The notes under the pieces: generated by a model
What the model saw: the letters and a program-made list of their open reading frames with translations, nothing else
Told to the model about the DNA's origin: nothing
The model's database searches: none
Part shown: positions 1-4,987 of the stretch, in pieces
Position numbering within the stretch: position 1 is the first letter of the stretch
Layout of the letters: each line of letters starts with the position of its first letter
Program-made: the position numbers and the translations under genes
Assembly (NCBI GenBank): GCA_051961995.1
Contig: JBQCCR010000033.1
Location: forward strand, 1-5,976
Direction of reading: 5' to 3'
Length of the DNA: 5,976 nt
Source of the DNA: 66-474 sp051961995
Lineage (GTDB): Bacteria; Pseudomonadota; Gammaproteobacteria; Xanthomonadales; Rhodanobacteraceae

Positions 1-53
1 AGCCAGGCGGCCAGCACCGGCCACAGCTTTTGCATGCGCTTGGGAAGAATCAT
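1..53 (-). CDS. Partial CDS, N-terminus of a probable exported or membrane protein
   Basis: Only the first 17 codons and two bases of the next are inside the window; the gene continues beyond the left edge. The ATG at 53-51 overlaps the TGA stop of the acyltransferase gene (52-50) in an ATGA arrangement, the same junction as the one upstream, so translation is probably coupled. The translation starts MILPKRMQKLWPVLAAWL. Basic residues (K5, R6, K9) followed by a hydrophobic run (LWPVLAAWL) look like the start of a signal peptide or first membrane helix. Met7 is an alternative start. With so little sequence no family can be named. The coupling implies that it works with the hydrolase and acyltransferase. 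Confidence 0.6.
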   Translation of the reverse strand, partial: MILPKRMQKLWPVLAAW

Positions 54-1159
54 GCGCACTGCGCCGGCTCCTCGAAACGCGCGAGTTTGTCCACGCGCGC
101 GAATACGCCATCCAGCAAACGATTGCGATGCCGGTACCACAGTGCATTCGCGTGCAACACGCTGCCCAGCCGCAGTTTCTCCCGGTGCAGGCCCTGGCCG
201 CTTTCGTAAACGGGAATCCCCTGTGCAACGCAGTGGCGGATGTTCTCCAGCCAGCTCACGTGGTAAAGGTTGTAACGCGAGCGCGTCTGCGGATCGGCGC
301 CGAAGAACTTGTCCAGCAATCGGGTGGAATCCTGCAGGACCAGGTTGAACGCCAGCAGGTTGTCGCCTTCGGCATAGGTCACGCAGAACGCGCGGCCGGG
401 CATTTCGCGCAGCACGTTCTCGAAATAGGCGCCGTTCAATTCCTCGAAATGGAATTCCGCATGCGCAAGCGTGGCGTGATAGAGATGCAGCACTTCGCCG
501 GCGATGCCATCGAGGCTGTCGCGCCACTCGATCCGCAAACCGGACGCCGCCCGCCACTTGCGCCGCAGGTCCTTGCGGGTGGAGGAACCCAGCGTGGCGA
601 GATAGCTGTCCAGATCGGCATACGGCAACGCAAGCGTGGCACCGGGCAATCCCGGCATCGGCCGAAAGCCGTGGCGAGGCAGCAGGCGCCGCCACAGCGC
701 CGACCCGGATTCGGGCACATCCTTGATCGCCAGCATCTGCGCGTGTTCGCGCGCGGCATGGGTTTCCATTTGCGTGAGCAACGCACTCAGCCAGCGCGCA
801 CGTTGCGCGGCGCCCGCATCGGCATTAAAGCCGACCTGGCAGCGCTCGGTGACCGGCGAACCCAATGCCAGCATCGGAATGCGCAGCAGGCGTGGCAGGA
901 GTTTCGCGGTGGCTTCGGTGACGCGCTTCAGCGCGCCGGAAACGGTGGTGTCCAGCCGGTAATCCGTCAGGAACGCGGGCGCCGCGGCCAGCAAGCGCGC
1001 GCCCTCGCGCACCACGAAATACACGAAGCGGAAGCCGGGCAACTGAGCGCGTTCGATCGCGCGCAGGTAGGACCAGTCCTCCAGTTCGCCGGGGAACAGG
1101 CGGTTCCACTGCGACGGCTCGACTGCCTCGATTGAACCAAGCGCGAATGTTTCGATCAT
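50..1159 (-). CDS. FemAB/GNAT-like N-acyltransferase
   Basis: A 369-residue protein that probably transfers an acyl or aminoacyl group to an amine; the substrate is unknown. The sequence looks like the double-GNAT-fold FemAB / Acetyltransf_6 (BioF2-like) type. The N-terminal half (about 15-180) includes a segment typical of the first GNAT lobe, FVYFVVREGARLLAAAPAF at 45-63. The second half carries the basic stretch STRKDLRRKWR at 193-203, common in this family, then FHFEELNGAYFENVL around 236-250 and YNLYHVSWLENIRHCVAQG around 296-314. No signal peptide or membrane helix is visible, so it is probably cytoplasmic. Its ATG (1159-1157) overlaps the TGA of the hydrolase gene as ATGA, and there is no Shine-Dalgarno site, so translation is probably coupled to the hydrolase. 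Its stop overlaps the next gene in the same way. The family call rests on pattern recognition. Peptidoglycan bridge synthesis, lipid N-acylation or polysaccharide modification are all possible. Confidence 0.72.
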   Translation of the reverse strand: MIETFALGSIEAVEPSQWNRLFPGELEDWSYLRAIERAQLPGFRFVYFVVREGARLLAAAPAFLTDYRLDTTVSGALKRVTEATAKLLPRLLRIPMLALGSPVTERCQVGFNADAGAAQRARWLSALLTQMETHAAREHAQMLAIKDVPESGSALWRRLLPRHGFRPMPGLPGATLALPYADLDSYLATLGSSTRKDLRRKWRAASGLRIEWRDSLDGIAGEVLHLYHATLAHAEFHFEELNGAYFENVLREMPGRAFCVTYAEGDNLLAFNLVLQDSTRLLDKFFGADPQTRSRYNLYHVSWLENIRHCVAQGIPVYESGQGLHREKLRLGSVLHANALWYRHRNRLLDGVFARVDKLARFEEPAQCA

Positions 1160-2025
1160 GCGGCCGGCGCGGCGACGGGGATTGCGAGCGGCTGCTCGTC
1201 GTGATCATGCAAGGCGCGGGCGAAGAAATCCGCCGAGCGCGCGATCACCTTGTCGCGCTCGCCGTCCACGGTGATCATGTGATAGCTGTCGGTGAGCAGC
1301 ACGGTTTCGGTGGGCGCCGACACGCGCTGTGCGACCAGTTGCGCATTGCGCACGCTGGCGATGTCGTCGTCGGCCGAGTGCATGATCAGGCACGGCGCGC
1401 GCACCTTGTTGAGACGCGGCTTCACGTTCCAGACCAGCTTGTGGAATTCGGCCAGCGAAGGCCACGGGTTGCCCGGCAGGCCGGCCATCTCGCTCTGGCC
1501 TTCGAACATCGCGCCGGCGATGCGCGCGCGCACGCGTTCGTCCTTGATGCCGTACGGGAAGCTCTCCATGAACTTGCGGTTCTTGAACAGGCCCATGCCG
1601 CACACCAGCGGCAGCATGAAAGACAATCGCGCCAGCCTGGGAATCGTCCAGCCGTCGTAGAAGAACGTGCTGCCGTACAGGCCCAAACCCGCGACCTGCC
1701 GCGGACGATCGATCGCCAGTTGCAAAGCGAGCACCGCACCCATCGAAAGCCCGGCCACGAACAGGTGATCCACTTCCGCGAGCAACTTGTCGGCGGCCTC
1801 GGAAACGCTGCGCCGCCAGTCGCGCCAGCCGGTCTTCAGCAGATCGCCTTCCGATCCGCAATGGCCGGCCAGCTGCATGCCATACACGGTGTAACCGGCG
1901 CGATGCAGACCCTTGCCGACGAAGCGCATTTCCGCGGGCGTGCCGGTCAGCCCATGAATCAGCAGCACGCCGGAGCGCCCGCCCGCCAGCCAGAAATCGG
2001 CCCGCTTGATCATGGATTGCGTCAT
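1156..2025 (-). CDS. Alpha/beta-fold serine hydrolase (esterase/lipase-like)
   Basis: A 289-residue cytoplasmic-looking alpha/beta hydrolase with the full set of catalytic signatures: oxyanion motif HGLTGTP at 24-30, nucleophile elbow GLSMG at 92-96 (Ser94), an acidic cluster in HSADDDI at 216-222, and the catalytic His249 in DSYHMITVD. This arrangement is typical of monoacylglycerol lipase / carboxylesterase-like proteins acting on ester or thioester bonds; the substrate cannot be read from sequence. A cap-like insert lies at about 117-200 (YGSTFFYDGW onward). I chose ATG 2025-2023. An upstream in-frame TTG at 2049 adds 8 residues but has its purine-rich AGGGAG only 2 bases away, too close. 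ATG 2013 is a third option. None has a well-placed Shine-Dalgarno site. The stop overlaps the acyltransferase start (ATGA), so this is the first recognisable gene of a coupled operon. Confidence 0.88.
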   Translation of the reverse strand: MTQSMIKRADFWLAGGRSGVLLIHGLTGTPAEMRFVGKGLHRAGYTVYGMQLAGHCGSEGDLLKTGWRDWRRSVSEAADKLLAEVDHLFVAGLSMGAVLALQLAIDRPRQVAGLGLYGSTFFYDGWTIPRLARLSFMLPLVCGMGLFKNRKFMESFPYGIKDERVRARIAGAMFEGQSEMAGLPGNPWPSLAEFHKLVWNVKPRLNKVRAPCLIMHSADDDIASVRNAQLVAQRVSAPTETVLLTDSYHMITVDGERDKVIARSADFFARALHDHDEQPLAIPVAAPAA

Positions 2026-2135
2026 GACGCGTGCACCACGATTGCGCAAGGCTCCCTTGAGCCGGCGGGGCGGGAACCCTTGCGCCGCAAGGACTCCATG
2101 GGTTGAGGGAGTTCGGCAGCGCTGATCGAAGTCAT
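2022..2135 (-). other. Possible 37-codon leader ORF before the hydrolase
   Basis: An ATG at 2135-2133 opens 37 codons (beginning MTSISAAELPQPMESLRR) that close with a TGA at 2024-2022 overlapping the hydrolase ATG as ATGA. The protein resembles nothing I know, and no Shine-Dalgarno site precedes it. It is listed because this junction matches the two real ATGA junctions of the operon, and because the hydrolase lacks a ribosome site of its own. A chance open stretch in GC-rich DNA is the simplest alternative. Confidence 0.15.
2050..2092 (-). other. Two short inverted repeats upstream of the hydrolase gene
   Basis: Read on the minus strand, CCTTGC-GGC-GCAAGG (2092-2078; 6-bp stem, 3-base loop) is followed by GGCTC-AAGG-GAGCC (2063-2050; 5-bp stem, 4-base loop). 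The second hairpin holds the only purine-rich Shine-Dalgarno-like stretch in the region (AAGGGAG), in its loop and right stem. They lie 25 to 67 bases before the chosen hydrolase ATG. No run of T follows either, so they are not convincing intrinsic terminators. An RNA structure affecting hydrolase translation is possible. The 134-bp spacer has no promoter I can defend. Confidence 0.25.
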
Positions 2136-2159
2136 GGTCGTCACGTGCTCATTCGAGCA

Positions 2160-2531
2160 TCAGGTCAATTGAGTGCCGCACACCAACGCGACACCGATCA
2201 CGATCGCGGCGGTGCCCAGCCAGCGGCGTGCCGACACGCGTTCGCGCAGCACCAGGCGGCTGGCCAGCACCACGCCGGCGTAAGAGAGCGCGGCAACCGG
2301 ATAGGCAAAACTGAGCGGCGCGCGCGACAACGCCGCGAACCACAGCACGAATTCCACCACATAAGTCGCCACGCCCAGCGCGATCCAGGGTGAACCGATG
2401 ATCCTGCGCAGCAGTGCGCCGGTGCCGCGTGCCCGCGGCGCCTCGTGATGGCCCACGCCGAGCTTGAAACACACCTGCCCGATCACGTCGCAGGCGACTG
2501 AACCGAGCAGCAGTAGAAGGGTGATGGACAT
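2160..2531 (-). CDS. EamA/SMR-like small four-helix transporter
   Basis: A 123-residue integral membrane protein of the drug/metabolite transporter superfamily, half the size of usual ten-helix EamA proteins, so it would need to dimerise or pair like EmrE or ArnE/ArnF. Four hydrophobic segments are visible at about 2-25, 48-68, 73-95 and 104-120. Family-like stretches include DVIGQVCFKLG (15-25), APLSFAYPVAALSYA (71-85) and the helix-4 entry RERVSARRWLG (96-106). Acidic residues D15 in helix 1 and E60 in helix 2 are candidates for substrate or proton coupling. Start: ATG 2531-2529; an in-frame TTG at 2537 would add two residues. It begins 9 bp after the arginase-like stop, with no clear Shine-Dalgarno site, so it is likely co-transcribed and perhaps partly coupled. 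It resembles ArnE-like lipid-carrier flippase subunits as much as multidrug SMR proteins; the substrate is unknown. Confidence 0.8.
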   Translation of the reverse strand: MSITLLLLLGSVACDVIGQVCFKLGVGHHEAPRARGTGALLRRIIGSPWIALGVATYVVEFVLWFAALSRAPLSFAYPVAALSYAGVVLASRLVLRERVSARRWLGTAAIVIGVALVCGTQLT

Positions 2532-2540
2532 CGGCAACGA

Positions 2541-3473
2541 TTATGCGCTTGGATTGCATGCGGCGAACAGGGCGGCGGCGAGCGTGCGATCCACGTCCGC
2601 ATTGCGCGCCAGTTCCGTCCGGTTCACCTGCGCGCGCCGTGGTTGATCCATGCGTGACTCGATCCACTTGAAAAGGTTCCGGTGCGCAGGCGGCGAATAC
2701 TCGCCGCAGACGTCCGCGCCGAGTACGCGCCTGCGCGCGCCGACTGCGCGAATCAATTCCACTACCGCGTGCAAGGGCATCCGGCCCTGATTCCAGTTGG
2801 TCAACGCCTCGGCTTCGGGCAGCACGTCCTTGTCCAACGTGATCCACACCGCTTCCGTCGGCAACGCCGCAACGATTTCGCCGCAAGCCTCGCTCAACTG
2901 CCTTTCGGCGAGGTTTCGCCAGTGCAGCGCGCCTTCGCGCCACACGTGGCCTGGGCCGTCCGCAATGCGCCGCCGCACGCGCGAAGGCGCGTGTTGCCAG
3001 GGAAACAGCACGAGCTTGCCCGAATCCAGCGCGGCCAGATTGCCGCCCTTGCGCGCCGGGCTGGCCAGATCATCGCTGCACGGCCCGGCCGTGACCACGC
3101 GCTGCACGTTCGGCAGTTCGAGTACGCGATTGATCCAGGAACCGCAATGCCAGCGTGGTGCCAGACGCACCCAGTCCGGATGATTGTCCAGATGCAGGAT
3201 GCTGACCGGCTCGTGCACGTGCTCGATCAGCAGAGCGGCGACATGGTGATAATCGCCGGAACCGAGGAAGGTGATCGAAGGTTGCGGATCGCCGGTTTGC
3301 GCCAGCCGCGCGCGCGCGGCTTCAATGGTGTTCTTCCGGCTCCACAAGCGCAGCGCCGGACCGAGATCGCGGAAGTCCGCAATGCTGAAGGACGCCCACG
3401 GCGCGGCATCGCGCAGCATTCGCGCATCCACGCTGCCGTCGGTCTCCAGGATTCGCAGATGCACGCCAGGCAT
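2541..3473 (-). CDS. Arginase/agmatinase-fold (ureohydrolase superfamily) protein
   Basis: A 310-residue protein with motifs of the binuclear-manganese ureohydrolase superfamily in the right order. GSGDYHH at 71-77 stands in place of the usual GGDHS. LDNHPDW at 95-101 supplies D96, H98 and D100 (the DxHxD motif). HCGSW follows at 109-113. ITLDKD at 211-216 supplies D214 and D216, and GADVCGEYSPP at 252-262 matches the late conserved block. All candidate ligands (H76 or H77, D96, H98, D100, D214, D216) are present, so an active hydrolase of a guanidino- or amide-type substrate is plausible. Motif wording differs enough from true arginase, agmatinase and formimidoylglutamase that I will not name a substrate. 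The frame stays open to 3752, but those 93 extra codons mostly overlap purD and look like non-genic sequence, so I start at ATG 3473-3471. No strong ribosome site is visible. It lies 91 bp after purD and 9 bp before the EamA gene. Confidence 0.78.
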   Translation of the reverse strand: MPGVHLRILETDGSVDARMLRDAAPWASFSIADFRDLGPALRLWSRKNTIEAARARLAQTGDPQPSITFLGSGDYHHVAALLIEHVHEPVSILHLDNHPDWVRLAPRWHCGSWINRVLELPNVQRVVTAGPCSDDLASPARKGGNLAALDSGKLVLFPWQHAPSRVRRRIADGPGHVWREGALHWRNLAERQLSEACGEIVAALPTEAVWITLDKDVLPEAEALTNWNQGRMPLHAVVELIRAVGARRRVLGADVCGEYSPPAHRNLFKWIESRMDQPRRAQVNRTELARNADVDRTLAAALFAACNPSA

Positions 3474-3532
3474 GAGCCATCTTAGAGCGTTTGCGGATAC
3501 AGGTTGTGCGGGTACCTGCGTCCTGCGCCCGT

Positions 3533-3562
3533 TTCCCGCCGCATCGGCGCCGCAGAAGGGAA
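3533..3562 (-). terminator. Weak hairpin just after purD, not a canonical terminator
   Basis: Immediately after the purD stop an outer inverted repeat (TTCCC at 3533-3537, GGGAA at 3558-3562) encloses an inner one, GCCG-CAT-CGGC at 3538-3548. The stems are interrupted and no T-run follows on the minus strand, so it may at most slow transcription. The rest of the 91-bp gap up to the arginase-like start holds no promoter I can defend; TAAGAT at about 3479-3484 on the minus strand lacks a matching -35. Confidence 0.15.
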
Positions 3563-3564
3563 GC

Positions 3565-4848
3565 TCAGCCGCGCGACAGCGCGCGATGTCCGATATCCCT
3601 TCTGAAGAACGCGCCGTCGAAGTAAATCGAGCGCGCAGCCTTGTAGGCACGATCGCGCGCCTGGGAGATGTCGTCGCCCAGCGCGCAGGCGGCCAGCACG
3701 CGACCGCCGGCAGTGACCACGCGGCCTTGCGCGTCCAGCTTGGTGCCGGCATGGAAGACCTTCACGTCGCGCCCGAAATCCCTGTCCAGGCCCGAGATCA
3801 CATCCCCGCTCCGGACCTTGCCCGGATAGCCGCCGGCCGCGATCACCACGCCCAGCGACGGACGCGGATCCCATTCCGCCTGCACGCGATCGAGCCGGCC
3901 ATCCAGTGCGGCTTCCAGCAGATCGAGCAGATCGGACTTCAAGCGCAGCATGACCGGTTGGGTTTCCGGATCGCCGAAGCGCACGTTGAATTCGATCACC
4001 TTGGGTGCGCCGGACTTGTCGATCATCAATCCGGCATAGAGAAAACCGATGAAGGGCGCGCCTTCCGCAGCCATGCCGCGCAGCGTGGGCTCGATCACTT
4101 CGTGCAGGATGCGCTGCTCGACTTCCGCGCTGACCACTGGCGCCGGTGAATAGGCGCCCATGCCGCCGGTGTTGGGTCCCAGGTCACCTTCATCGCGACG
4201 CTTGTGGTCCTGGCTGCTTGCCATCGGGAAGGCGCGCGTGCCGTCGCTCACCACGATGTAGCTGGCTTCTTCGCCTTCCAGGAATTCCTCGATCACCACC
4301 CGCGCACCGGCGTTGCCGAAAGCGTGCGCCCCCAGCATGTCGTGCAATGCCTGTTCCGCATCCGCGAGAGTCAACGCCACGACCACGCCCTTGCCGGCGG
4401 CCAGGCCATCGGCCTTGATCACGATCGGCGCGCCGTGTGCGCGTACGTAGGCGAGCGCGGGATTCAATTCGGTGAATACCGCGAAATGCGCAGTCGGGAT
4501 GTTGCGTCGTTGCAGGAACGCTTTCGCGAACGCTTTCGATCCTTCCAGCTGCGCGGCGATCCGGCGCGGTCCGAAGCAGCGCAAATCCGCGGCGCGGAAT
4601 TTGTCCACGATGCCCGCGACCAGCGGAGCTTCCGGGCCGACCACGGTCAGGTCCACGCGCTCGTGGTGCGCCAGCGCGATCAGCCCTTCGATATCGGTGG
4701 CCGCGAGCGCGATATTGCGCATGCGTTTTTCGCGCGCGGTGCCGGCGTTGCCCGGCGCGACCAGCACTTCGCTGACCCGCGGCGATTGCGCAAGTTTCCA
4801 GGCCAGCGCGTGTTCGCGGCCGCCGGAGCCGATGACGAGGATCTTCAT
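3565..4848 (-). CDS. purD: Phosphoribosylamine--glycine ligase (GAR synthetase)
   Basis: Catalyses the ATP-dependent joining of glycine to 5-phosphoribosylamine, the second step of de novo purine synthesis, in the cytoplasm. At 427 residues it has the normal length for monofunctional PurD. The N-domain opens with MKILVIGSGGREHALAWKL (1-19), followed by GPEAPLVAGIVD (71-82). The ATP-grasp domain carries IVIKADGLAAGKGVVVA (142-158), EEFLEGEEASY (187-197), the PurD signature QDHKRRDEGDLGPNTGGMGAY (213-233) and the metal/ATP site IEFNVRFGDPETQ (285-297). The C-domain has GVVIAAGGYPGK (333-344). All key motifs are intact. The start ATG 4848-4846 is fixed by the conserved N-terminus, yet no Shine-Dalgarno site precedes it: the place is taken by a heptad repeat array. 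It is not next to purH here; the upstream neighbour is an acyl-CoA ligase. A promoter candidate lies about 78 bp upstream. Confidence 0.98.
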   Translation of the reverse strand: MKILVIGSGGREHALAWKLAQSPRVSEVLVAPGNAGTAREKRMRNIALAATDIEGLIALAHHERVDLTVVGPEAPLVAGIVDKFRAADLRCFGPRRIAAQLEGSKAFAKAFLQRRNIPTAHFAVFTELNPALAYVRAHGAPIVIKADGLAAGKGVVVALTLADAEQALHDMLGAHAFGNAGARVVIEEFLEGEEASYIVVSDGTRAFPMASSQDHKRRDEGDLGPNTGGMGAYSPAPVVSAEVEQRILHEVIEPTLRGMAAEGAPFIGFLYAGLMIDKSGAPKVIEFNVRFGDPETQPVMLRLKSDLLDLLEAALDGRLDRVQAEWDPRPSLGVVIAAGGYPGKVRSGDVISGLDRDFGRDVKVFHAGTKLDAQGRVVTAGGRVLAACALGDDISQARDRAYKAARSIYFDGAFFRRDIGHRALSRG

Positions 4849-4895
4849 TGATCGGGACCCGGGACCCGGGACCCGGGACTCGCAAGAGCGTTCAT
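4845..4895 (-). other. Possible 16-codon leader ORF before purD
   Basis: ATG 4895-4893 opens MNALASPGSRVPGPDQ, whose TGA (4847-4845) overlaps the purD ATG as ATGA. Most of it is encoded by the 7-bp repeat array, and 7 is not a multiple of 3, so loss or gain of one unit would shift its frame and break the overlap. It begins roughly 25 bases after the predicted transcription start. No Shine-Dalgarno site precedes it. It could couple ribosomes into purD or simply be a chance ORF. Confidence 0.2.
4854..4883. repeat. Tandem 7-bp repeat array, four units, in the purD leader
   Basis: On the plus strand the array reads GGGACCC three times and then GGGACTC (4854-4881); in another phase it is GACCCGG x3 plus GACTCGC (4856-4883). 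The first three units are perfect. It ends 5 bases before the purD ATG, where a ribosome binding site would be expected. The unit is GC-rich with overlapping CCCGGG palindromes, so the purD leader RNA can fold on itself. A degenerate array of the same unit lies in opposite orientation at 5002-5029. Confidence 0.85.
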
Positions 4896-4925
4896 CGAGC
4901 GATCGCGGTTTGGGCAGAGCTGTGC

Positions 4926-4955
4926 ATTATGCAGACGCGCCACACAAACAGCCAA
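4926..4955 (-). promoter_or_regulatory. Candidate sigma-70 promoter for purD
   Basis: On the minus strand, TTGGCT (4955-4950; 4 of 6 to TTGACA) and CATAAT (4931-4926; 5 of 6 to TATAAT) are separated by 18 bp. This predicts a transcription start near 4919 and a leader of about 70 bases. It is the only sensible promoter in the 139-bp ligase-purD spacer. The -10 sits within an 11-bp palindrome, TGCAT-T-ATGCA (4923-4933). I see no match to the classical enteric PurR operator. Confidence 0.45.
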
Positions 4956-4987
4956 GAAACGGCAATGGCGCACCTTAGCGAAATGGC

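Noticed and set aside
128..1135. Long plus-strand open frame opposite the acyltransferase gene
   Set aside because: It is antisense to a gene with family motifs, has no recognisable domains and the Arg/Gln/His-rich composition typical of GC-rich antisense frames.
1132..2106. Long plus-strand open frame opposite the hydrolase gene
   Set aside because: The opposite strand carries a complete alpha/beta hydrolase with an intact catalytic triad; this frame shows only antisense-like composition.
2149..2943. Minus-strand open frame overlapping the EamA and arginase-like genes
   Set aside because: Same strand but a different frame; very Arg-rich with no motifs, while the other frames encode recognisable proteins.
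3306..3320. Alternating CG run within the arginase-like gene
   Set aside because: It encodes Arg-Ala codons (RARAR) in frame and is explained by coding in GC-rich DNA.
3474..3752. N-terminal extension of the arginase-like frame up to 3752
   Set aside because: It would overlap the 3' end of purD by 188 bases, and its Arg/Ala/Pro/Ser-rich residues look out-of-frame; the ureohydrolase-like sequence begins at MPGVHLRILE.
3271..4149. Plus-strand open frame across the arginase-like/purD junction
   Set aside because: Antisense to two supported genes and their spacer, with no motif or ribosome site.
4190..4885. Minus-strand frame starting in the repeat array and overlapping purD
   Set aside because: It is a shifted frame of purD; the in-frame protein matches PurD throughout.
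4899..4906. GCGATCGC octamer palindrome
   Set aside because: One copy of this exact octamer was noticed; no sign that it is an iterated or regulatory element here.
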